Source: an uncultured Oscillospiraceae bacterium (lineage in GTDB: Bacteria; Bacillota_A; Clostridia; Oscillospirales; Oscillospiraceae). From it: a stretch of 12,334 nt of DNA. The stretch spans positions 1-12,334 of the forward strand of contig CANRKN010000060.1 of NCBI GenBank assembly GCA_947631215.1, read 5' to 3'. A program made the position numbers and the translations under genes. Positions 1 to 5,395 of the stretch are shown piece by piece (the first letter of the stretch is position 1; the number at the start of each line of letters is the position of its first letter). The notes under the pieces are model-generated. The model was given only the letters and a program-made list of their open reading frames with translations. It did not search any database and had not been told where the DNA came from.

Positions 1-114
1 GCGCTCTATACGGTCATCAGCAAGGCGACCTCGGATGAGAACGACCGTGAGGCGCTCATCAGCGCCGTGCTGGAGCCTATTTTCTCTCCGATCCGTCGGA
101 AGAAAGCATCTTGA
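1..114 (+). CDS. C-terminal end of an upstream protein, possibly a MoxR/CobS-like AAA+ ATPase (partial)
   Basis: An open frame runs from the window edge to a TGA at 112-114 and gives the last 37 residues of a protein ending in IFSPIRRKKAS. The piece holds no catalytic motif, so the sequence alone does not identify it. The inference comes from position: it lies 23 bp upstream of a CobT-like VWA protein, and VWA proteins of this kind are very often encoded directly after a MoxR/CobS-type AAA+ ATPase that works with them. The visible segment looks helical and charged, which would suit the C-terminal lid of such an ATPase. Its reality as a gene end is fairly secure, because a good ribosome binding site follows directly. 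The function is a guess from context only. Confidence 0.55.
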   Translation, partial: ALYTVISKATSDENDREALISAVLEPIFSPIRRKKAS

Positions 115-137
115 AAAGGAAGGAGGAATTACCCTGA

Positions 138-2423
138 ATGGCAAGGGTGAATCACAAAAGAGTCAAGCAGCTTCTCAATGAGAAGCGCAGCAAGATCACG
201 GACCGCCAGTTTTTCACGTCCCGCATTCTCGCGGGGCATTTTGAAGATATGGCGGTAGCGCAGACCCGGCGGTATCATTACAACCGCCGGGTCCGCGTGA
301 ATATAATCTGGAACCCAAAGTATGAGCAGGTGGCGGGCACGGACAATCAGTGTATATTTATCAATGCCGGCCATAAGATCGTCACTTCTGTACGCGGCAG
401 GGAGAACCGATACTGGACCGTCACGGGCCTTTTCGCCCACGAACTGGGGCATGTCCTCTACACGGACTTTCTGGCACTCCAGACTTACGACAACAGTTTG
501 GATAGGTATCGATGGTATCCGGCGGCGCCTATCCTAAAGACGGTCAAGGACCGGGCCAATGAGATTGCGCTGTGGGATTATGCCAAAGCATCCCAAGACA
601 ATCTGCTGATGCTCCGGATCGTTGCCCGCCACATCTTTAATGTCTTGGAGGATGGGTATATCGAGAATCGAATGCTGAACAACTTCCCGGGCACCCTGGG
701 CTACGCGCTGGAGAACCGCCGGGCATCACAGATGAAACAGATGCCCACGGTGACAGAACTGATCGAAAGAGAAGAAACCGAGGATCAACCCATCTTTTCC
801 AGCATCCTGCAGCTCATGCTCAGCTATGCGAAGTATGGGGTGATCATGTACGGCGACGAGCCCAAGACGGATGAACGGGTCCAGGTGGTTTTCAGCCTGA
901 TCCATGACATTGACCGCGCCCTGCTTACCCGCGACGCTCGCGAGAGGCTCGATGTTGCCAATGTCATTCTGGTGCGCTGCTGGGAGTATATCCAGCCGTA
1001 CCTGGAGGTGATGAAGGAGCAGCAAAAGGCAGAGACAGCAGCCGGATCATCTGCTGAGTTAAGCGAGATGCTGAAAGGCGCGCTGAGCAAGATCGCTGGC
1101 GCTACTGAAATTGGAGAAGGGTCATCTACTCCTGTCCCAGACGCGGGCGGCGAGGAGGTCTCGGCAACCGCGACTGCCCGCAAACAGACCAAGGAGGACG
1201 CCAAGGAGTCATCTGCAGAGGTTGCTGGTGCGGACGATGCTGAGGCCAGCCCGGAGACAGAGGATCCCAAACCCGAGGAAAAGAGCAGCGAAGGCGGTGA
1301 GCCTGACGGCGCTGGAGCCGAGGGTGGATCGGTTTCTGGAAACATTTCATCTGACGGTGGATCTGGTGAGCGCCGAGGCGCGACCGAAACTGAAGATGGC
1401 CGCATTCCGTTGCATCACACGGACCATGTCAGCGCCCCGGAAGGCGGGACAACTGAGCGAAACGATGACTATGCTCCTGACCCCTATGAAGGGGCGGCCG
1501 CAGACATTGACCGGCTCTTGGACAAGATGGCAGAGCGTGCTGCCTGTGAGCAGTTGGAAAATGAACGCCTGCAAGAACTGAACGAAGCCGCCCAGAACAT
1601 CTCCTATGGGGATATCCACAGCGGCGTCAGCATCGTCGTGAACCGCATGGCGAACGTGGACGAAAGCTACATAGAGCAGTATGAGAGCGTTGCTCCGTCG
1701 CTGCTGACCATCTCCAAACAGCTTCAAAGGAGCCTGGTTCGCCAGCTCCAGGACAGCCGCCGTGGAGGAAAACAGACAGGGCTTTTGTTCGGCAGACGTC
1801 TGGACTCCCACTCACTACACCGCAATGACGGCAAGGTCTTCTATAAAAATGCACTCCCGCGGGAGGTCCCGCAGTTGGCAGTGGCCTTGCTGTTGGATGA
1901 GTCCGGGTCCATGTGCTCCTGCGATCGATGCACCTATGCCAGGGCCTCAGCCATTATCCTGTATGACTTTTGCCACAGCCTGGACATCCCCGTGATGGTC
2001 TATGGCCACAGCACGGAAGGAGCATCTGTCGCGCTGTACTCCTATGCGGAGTTTGACAGCATCGATAACGATGACCGATACCGGATGATGGATATTTCTG
2101 CCAGGGATAGCAACCGTGACGGCGCTGCCTTGCGGTTTGTCGCTGAGCAGCTGTGCAAGCGAAATGAGGACGTCAAGCTGCTGATCTTGGTGTCAGACGG
2201 CCAGCCGGCAGATACCGGATACTATGGCACTGCTGCAGAAGAGGACCTGCGCGGCATCCGAAAGGAATACCAGCGTAAGGGCATCCTGTTCGTGGCAGCA
2301 GCCATAGGAGATGATAAACCCAGCATTGAGAGGATCTACGGTGACTCATTCCTTGACATCACGGACCTGGCTCAGCTGCCTTCCAGACTGACCGCAGTTG
2401 TAAAGCGTCACATCCATATCTGA
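138..2423 (+). CDS. CobT-like VWA-domain protein with N-terminal HExxH metallopeptidase-like motif
   Basis: This 761-aa protein has three parts. Residues 1 to about 290 contain HELGH at 101-105 followed by YTD, and an NVLEDGYIE segment near 168-176 whose Glu/Asp residues could supply the third zinc ligand, as in gluzincins. Residues about 295-470 are acidic and low in complexity (Ser, Gly, Glu, Asp, Ala), a typical linker in CobT-like proteins. The C-terminal VWA domain has the MIDAS motif D587-E-S-G-S591, an NRDGAAL segment resembling the CobT N-x-D-G pattern, and LVSDGQP with D687. VWA/AAA+ pairs act as ATP-driven metal-insertion or remodelling machines; phage homologues are often annotated as CobT, but a cobalamin role is unlikely without other cobalamin genes. 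AGGAGG lies 11 nt upstream of the ATG, rather far. The stretch to the next gene carries a perfect stem-loop. The VWA call is strong; peptidase activity is unproven. Confidence 0.88.
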   Translation: MARVNHKRVKQLLNEKRSKITDRQFFTSRILAGHFEDMAVAQTRRYHYNRRVRVNIIWNPKYEQVAGTDNQCIFINAGHKIVTSVRGRENRYWTVTGLFAHELGHVLYTDFLALQTYDNSLDRYRWYPAAPILKTVKDRANEIALWDYAKASQDNLLMLRIVARHIFNVLEDGYIENRMLNNFPGTLGYALENRRASQMKQMPTVTELIEREETEDQPIFSSILQLMLSYAKYGVIMYGDEPKTDERVQVVFSLIHDIDRALLTRDARERLDVANVILVRCWEYIQPYLEVMKEQQKAETAAGSSAELSEMLKGALSKIAGATEIGEGSSTPVPDAGGEEVSATATARKQTKEDAKESSAEVAGADDAEASPETEDPKPEEKSSEGGEPDGAGAEGGSVSGNISSDGGSGERRGATETEDGRIPLHHTDHVSAPEGGTTERNDDYAPDPYEGAAADIDRLLDKMAERAACEQLENERLQELNEAAQNISYGDIHSGVSIVVNRMANVDESYIEQYESVAPSLLTISKQLQRSLVRQLQDSRRGGKQTGLLFGRRLDSHSLHRNDGKVFYKNALPREVPQLAVALLLDESGSMCSCDRCTYARASAIILYDFCHSLDIPVMVYGHSTEGASVALYSYAEFDSIDNDDRYRMMDISARDSNRDGAALRFVAEQLCKRNEDVKLLILVSDGQPADTGYYGTAAEEDLRGIRKEYQRKGILFVAAAIGDDKPSIERIYGDSFLDITDLAQLPSRLTAVVKRHIHI

Positions 2424-2469
2424 GCGAACTTCAGCTGGCTACCCATTTGTAGAGTTTTTAACCATATTG

Positions 2470-2495
2470 ATGGGCAGCCGGCAGCGGCTGCCCAT
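2470..2495 (+). other. Perfect 10-bp intercistronic stem-loop without a T-tract
   Basis: ATGGGCAGCC (2470-2479) and GGCTGCCCAT (2486-2495) are exact inverted repeats around a 6-nt GGCAGC loop. No T-run follows on the + strand, and the minus strand has none at the right place, so this is not a standard intrinsic terminator. It lies between the VWA gene and the next start codon, about 25 bp upstream of it. It could be an mRNA-stability or processing hairpin, or a palindromic operator. Confidence 0.6.
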
Positions 2496-2520
2496 GTGCA
2501 AATTGCAGAAAGGATTATAA

Positions 2521-3627
2521 ATGCATTACGTAACATTGGCGACCGTTGAGATCCCTCATATTAAGGAAGAGGAGGAACTGAATGCGATAATCGCAGTTGC
2601 TGCAAATACGCTTGAAGCGCAGGATGGTAGTGATTACATGAACGAGTACTTTCTGGGAAGGATTCAATCCCTGCGAACAAGTTTCTCGCGTTCGGTCAGC
2701 AAAGCAGTGGACGAGGTAATGGATCCGTTTTGTGAAAACACAGAGGATTCCAGATACCTTGAATTTGAAGATTATTCCGATGAGGTCGAAGATTTGTATA
2801 ATTCAGATACCCGCACGTGTGTCCGCCTTCCTGAAGGAAGAGTTATACTTGCGGGATCGCATGAGTTCCGTTCCAAATACACTTTAGATGGCGGGATGAT
2901 CCGGGAGCTTAATGCAGGCCGGCTTCACAGCCCAAAAAGAACGCATAAGGCAAAGAAACTGACGCTTCTGAGTGACTATCCTGTTCGGAAACTGTATCCG
3001 TCCATAAAGGACTACGCCGAAGAGGAGGGGTACTGTTGCAATGAGGACGAAACCAAGTTTGGATATATGATGAATCCTAATGGCCAATGGGATTGGTATT
3101 CTATCGGCGGACGCTGGTCAGATGTATTTCTGGTAAGCGACCAGTGCAAGGAATACTCTATCGGAGAGTGCGGCCGTGCGCCCAGAGAAGTGCCGGAAGG
3201 GTACATATGGGTGAGTGCAGCCCGCAAAAAAGATATCGAATGGGATGCCATGCGCTCCTGGCGTAAAGTGATGGCCGTTAGGGAATATGAGATGCTCAAA
3301 AGTGTATTTGAGACGAAAATAATCCCGGACGGCACATACTGCCGCATTCTGGAAAATGGAGTTCGCAGCCCTTCGGGTCGTGAGTATCTGAGCGGGGAGA
3401 CCGAGGAGGACTTTATTGCACGGTACGGCCTTGATGGCACCGATCCTCGCTATCCTGACTGTTTCTACAACTACATTTCCGGCGGGGAATGGTTTTCTTC
3501 CTATGGTTATGCAGGCGGTGAAAAAAGCGGCAGAGATCGGGAAGAAGTCTGGCATGATGCTGTTGATGAGTACATCGCCAGCCTTTCAGACGACACGGTT
3601 CTGGTCGTTGTCGACTGTCACAGCTAA
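2521..3627 (+). CDS. Uncharacterised 368-aa protein with a WYSIGGRW motif
   Basis: I do not recognise a defined function. The ATG at 2521 follows a modest AAAGGA 7 nt upstream. The protein is acidic in its first 100 residues, then basic around 120-150. The clearest landmark is DWYSIGGRWSDVF at about residues 191-203, preceded by MMNPNGQW. Uncharacterised proteins of phages and conjugative elements often carry a similar Trp/Gly-rich WDWY-x-IGGRW signature. A second aromatic/Gly-rich stretch (YNYISGGEWFSSYGY) lies near residues 318-333. There is no signal peptide or membrane segment, so it is probably cytoplasmic. The gene is clearly coding: it is long, has a plausible start, and its base composition is AT-richer than the flanking VWA gene. 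It begins the block of accessory genes that runs to the methyltransferases. Confidence 0.8.
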   Translation: MHYVTLATVEIPHIKEEEELNAIIAVAANTLEAQDGSDYMNEYFLGRIQSLRTSFSRSVSKAVDEVMDPFCENTEDSRYLEFEDYSDEVEDLYNSDTRTCVRLPEGRVILAGSHEFRSKYTLDGGMIRELNAGRLHSPKRTHKAKKLTLLSDYPVRKLYPSIKDYAEEEGYCCNEDETKFGYMMNPNGQWDWYSIGGRWSDVFLVSDQCKEYSIGECGRAPREVPEGYIWVSAARKKDIEWDAMRSWRKVMAVREYEMLKSVFETKIIPDGTYCRILENGVRSPSGREYLSGETEEDFIARYGLDGTDPRYPDCFYNYISGGEWFSSYGYAGGEKSGRDREEVWHDAVDEYIASLSDDTVLVVVDCHS

Positions 3628-3706
3628 GAATAGGGACGAAAAGAAGACTCAACTTGGTATCATAGTTCGTTTGCTGCCCATAACATGCATACCGAAAGGA
3701 GGTCCT

Positions 3707-4171
3707 ATGAGTGTTGGCCATGACGGCTGTCTGTCCTGCCCGGTGCAGGCCTGTTCAGCCGATTATAGAGGTTCTCAGTGCAAATTCCTTCGTTCGCAGG
3801 CGGGCGTGGATACTGACCCTTTGACTTGGGCAGAGAAGTTACGTACCATGTCTGCGGAGGATATAGCGGACTTTATCTGCAACTTTGCGGGCAAGTCCTG
3901 GTTCTGCGAGTATTCCTGCCCGTTGCGTGAGAAGTGCAAAATCAAGGCACCTGCTGCCGAAAATGCCATGGTCGTGCTCCTCCGCACACCTGTGGCGCAG
4001 AACAAAATACCATTTCCAACCGAACACCTGAGCCGCCATGTCGTCCAACTGATGAAGGTGGATAGCAAGAAGAATACTATGGTGGACTGTCCAGATGGAC
4101 CGGATTTGTGTTCGCGCTGCGGCGGCAGCTATGACTGTCCTTCCAGTCCCTTCCAACACCACAATAATTGA
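3707..4171 (+). CDS. Cysteine-rich putative zinc-binding protein (154 aa)
   Basis: The frame is open from 3416, but the first part overlaps the preceding gene. The start at ATG 3707 is chosen because AAAGGAGG ends 4 nt before it. The protein has repeated Cys clusters: CLSC, VQAC and SQC within the first 30 residues, then WFCEYSCPLREKC near the middle, and LCSRCGGSYDC close to the C-terminus. These could build two or more zinc knuckles. The segment LTWAEKLRTMSAEDIADFIC resembles a short helical motif (AEKIR-M-DEELA-F) common in small phage and conjugative-element proteins of Firmicutes. No enzyme motif is visible. A role in nucleic-acid or protein binding is an inference. A 26-codon micro-ORF follows 16 bp downstream. 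Confidence 0.75.
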   Translation: MSVGHDGCLSCPVQACSADYRGSQCKFLRSQAGVDTDPLTWAEKLRTMSAEDIADFICNFAGKSWFCEYSCPLREKCKIKAPAAENAMVVLLRTPVAQNKIPFPTEHLSRHVVQLMKVDSKKNTMVDCPDGPDLCSRCGGSYDCPSSPFQHHNN

Positions 4172-4187
4172 AAAAGGAGAAGTATCA

Positions 4188-4268
4188 ATGGCCATTTGTG
4201 GTTGCCCGGATGCCTGTGATTACTGGATTGACGGGAGAAACAAACAATGGTATAATCCAAATGCATAG
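4188..4268 (+). CDS. Putative 26-aa micro-protein overlapping a promoter
   Basis: The ATG at 4188 has GGAG 8 nt upstream, within AAAAAGGAGA, which is as good as that of larger neighbours. The peptide is short and Cys-rich at its start (MAICGCPDAC) and continues YWIDGRNKQWYN before TAG. The last part overlaps a near-consensus promoter at 4228-4256, and its residues match those read from the second repeat copy (FWIDARGKLWYN at 8474-8509). After the TAG the same frame continues with FLVQYIAEHSISE to TGA, matching the other copy, so this copy may be a shortened version of a longer peptide. The similarity could also reflect nucleotide conservation of the promoter alone. The function is unknown. 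Confidence 0.4.
   Translation: MAICGCPDACDYWIDGRNKQWYNPNA
4228..4256 (+). promoter_or_regulatory. Near-consensus sigma-A promoter, copy 1
   Basis: TTGACG at 4228-4233 is followed by exactly 17 nt and TATAAT at 4251-4256, preceded by TGG, an extended -10 (TGn). Only the last -35 base departs from consensus. Transcription would start near 4263. In the second copy both boxes, the TGG and the spacing are unchanged while 5 of 17 spacer bases differ, which is what selection on a promoter would leave. It lies inside the small ORF at 4188-4268. Confidence 0.85.
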
Positions 4269-4348
4269 TTTCTTGTTCAGTATATAGCTGAGCACAGTAT
4301 ATCAGAGTGACGAAGTGCCATTTGCAGCAATGCAGATGGCACTTTTTT
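4263..4348 (+). ncRNA. Candidate small structured RNA of about 86 nt, copy 1
   Basis: The promoter at 4228-4256 and the intrinsic terminator at 4313-4348 bracket a short transcript. It would contain a stem-loop of TGTTCAG (4274-4280) with CTGAGCA (4288-4294), one wobble pair included, then an unpaired linker CAGTATATCAGAGTGACG, then the terminator hairpin. This layout of a 5' hairpin, single-stranded linker and terminal hairpin is typical of small regulatory RNAs and of attenuated leaders. Expression is not shown. It could instead be the untranslated leader of the 81-aa gene that begins at 4442, with termination controlling read-through. Confidence 0.5.
4313..4348 (+). terminator. Strong intrinsic terminator with GCAA tetraloop, copy 1
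   Basis: AAGTGCCATTTGCA (4313-4326) pairs over 14 bp, with one T:G wobble, with TGCAGATGGCACTT (4331-4344) around a GCAA loop of the GNRA type. Six T residues cover 4343-4348, followed by GTTTT. The polarity is + only. Confidence 0.9.
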
Positions 4349-4368
4349 GTTTTCGGGCAAAATGCAAC

Positions 4369-4401
4369 AAGACGGCAGTCCTTCTGGGTCGCCGTCTTTT
4401 T
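4369..4401 (+). terminator. Second tandem intrinsic terminator, copy 1
   Basis: AAGACGGC (4369-4376) pairs with GCCGTCTT (4391-4398), with inner pairs GTCC/GGGT and a TTCT loop, followed by a T-run at 4397-4401. It follows the first terminator by about 20 nt and is introduced by ATGCAACAAG (4362-4371), which recurs at 5328 and 8617. The AT-rich run after it includes TATAAT at 4405-4410, but no matching -35 box is visible. Confidence 0.8.
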
Positions 4402-4441
4402 ATATATAATATCAAAATAACACAAAAAGGAGGAATGAACC

Positions 4442-4687
4442 ATGCGGGTTCAAGTATTTGGACATACAACTGTGACTGTTTCTATAGTTGTAGATGTTGA
4501 TGTTGATAATAGCGAAGAGATTGTTGAGCAAGAACTCTATGAGCAGGCCGCTGAGGAGTTCGGTGGTATACAGGAGTTTGCGGGCAATGGGGCCTTGGAC
4601 AAACTAATTGGAGTTGAGGACGAGGACAGTACTATCAGCGCAGACGAAGATGTTGTGTGGGACGACTACACTGTTGAGGAAGACTAA
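4442..4687 (+). CDS. Small acidic uncharacterised protein (81 aa)
   Basis: The ATG at 4442 lies 8 nt after AGGAGG (4428-4433), an excellent ribosome binding site. The protein starts with a beta-rich stretch of alternating Val and Thr (TVTVSIVVDVDVD), then an acidic helix (EEIVEQELYEQAAEEFGG), then GNGALDKLIGVEDED and an acidic tail ending DDYTVEED. The pattern AAEEFGGI, GNG, DKLIGV resembles a group of small uncharacterised proteins I associate with gut Firmicutes phages and conjugative elements. No function is known. Strong net negative charge could suit a DNA-mimic or binding partner, but nothing specific supports that. It is the first gene after the copy 1 cassette, so any transcript from that promoter must pass two terminators to reach it. 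Confidence 0.78.
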   Translation: MRVQVFGHTTVTVSIVVDVDVDNSEEIVEQELYEQAAEEFGGIQEFAGNGALDKLIGVEDEDSTISADEDVVWDDYTVEED

Positions 4688-4749
4688 ATCAGAATGCGAA
4701 CATACAACCTATGATTTTGCAATATTTCTACAAGGGAGGATAGATAAAA

Positions 4750-5319
4750 ATGAAAAAGACTCTGTATAGAACTGACGAACTGTTCCGCCTGATCGATGGC
4801 AAACTGAAAGAGGAGGGGCTACTCCCGGAAATCCTTGATTACGGGCTCCCGACGCATGAACCGCGGCCAGTAAAAACAATGTCATGGGATACCATCGGAA
4901 AAGTATCTTTCGGCTCCAGTGAGGGCATATACCTTGATATTTGTCTGGAAGGAGATATGGGTGGTGGCACATATGAGCGCGTTGAATTGGGTACATATAA
5001 GACCTTGCTGGAAGATAAAGAGGCGTTTAGCTCTATGTCCCTCTTAAATACGGAGTTTGTTTTCGCAATGCGGGACTTTGTTAATGCCCACATGGATGAT
5101 TTTAATTGGGTCGGCTTTGACATCATTTTTTACAAAGGTGAGAAGCAGGCTATCAAGTATACCACGACCCGGGACCCAGCATCAGCTAGGGTGTTCATCC
5201 ACGAGCGGGGAAAACGAAACGGTTTCGACCATGCTGTACTCATTAATAATGAAACGGGCAAGGAAGAAATCATCCAGATCAGTTCCCATTTGGGCTCAAT
5301 AGAGAATAAACAAGTTTAA
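4750..5319 (+). CDS. Uncharacterised 189-aa protein
   Basis: I do not recognise this family. The ATG at 4750 follows GGGAGG (4734-4739) by 10 nt. The N-terminal part (KTLYRTDELFRLIDGKLKEEG) looks helical. The middle, around residues 55-110, has alternating hydrophobic residues suggesting beta-strands (GIYLDICLEG, YERVELGTYKTLLED). The last third contains WVGFDIIFYKGEKQAIKY and HAVLINNETGKEE. There are no Cys clusters, membrane segments or signal peptide, and no catalytic motif can be named. An intrinsic terminator-like hairpin begins 16 bp after the stop codon, so this gene may end a transcription unit that began with the 81-aa gene. Confidence 0.78.
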   Translation: MKKTLYRTDELFRLIDGKLKEEGLLPEILDYGLPTHEPRPVKTMSWDTIGKVSFGSSEGIYLDICLEGDMGGGTYERVELGTYKTLLEDKEAFSSMSLLNTEFVFAMRDFVNAHMDDFNWVGFDIIFYKGEKQAIKYTTTRDPASARVFIHERGKRNGFDHAVLINNETGKEEIIQISSHLGSIENKQV

Positions 5320-5334
5320 TAGGCAATATGCAAC

Positions 5335-5367
5335 AAGTCGGTATCCTCTTGGGATACCGGTTTCTTT
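5335..5367 (+). terminator. Intrinsic terminator-like hairpin related to the repeat cassettes
   Basis: CGGTATCC (5339-5346) pairs perfectly with GGATACCG (5352-5359) around TCTTG; the flanks AAGT/GTTT extend the stem to 12 bp including two G:T pairs. TTTCTTT follows. The preceding ATGCAACAAG (5328-5337) is identical to that before the second hairpins at 4369 and 8624. No promoter is evident between this hairpin and the methyltransferase start at 5396. Confidence 0.75.
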
Positions 5368-5395
5368 ATATCACAGAAAGAGAGAAAGGATACAT

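Larger units (their letters stand above)
4223..4401 (+). repeat. Promoter-hairpin-terminator cassette, copy 1
   Basis: About 180 bp align with 8476-8655 almost without gaps (offset 4253, changing by 2 nt before the second hairpin). Positions 4288-4352 are identical to copy 2 over 65 nt. Divergence is concentrated in the promoter spacer, the 11 nt after the -10 box and the loop regions. Both copies lie between genes and both are read in the + direction. Confidence 0.9.

Noticed and set aside
824..1405. Long minus-strand open frame of 193 codons opposite the VWA gene
   Set aside because: It lies opposite the acidic, Ser/Gly/Glu-rich linker, and its Ser/Pro/Ala-rich translation is the expected shadow of that composition.
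4266..4268. TAG recoding (read-through of TAG to extend the copy 1 peptide)
   Set aside because: The YqaJ gene ends with TAG at 11525-11527 directly before the next ribosome binding site, so TAG appears to work as a normal stop in this element.
4405..4410. TATAAT after the second terminator of copy 1 as a promoter for the 81-aa gene
   Set aside because: The hexamer 17 nt upstream is TTCTGG, a poor -35 box inside the terminator hairpin, and the equivalent in copy 2 is not conserved. Kept only as a weak possibility.
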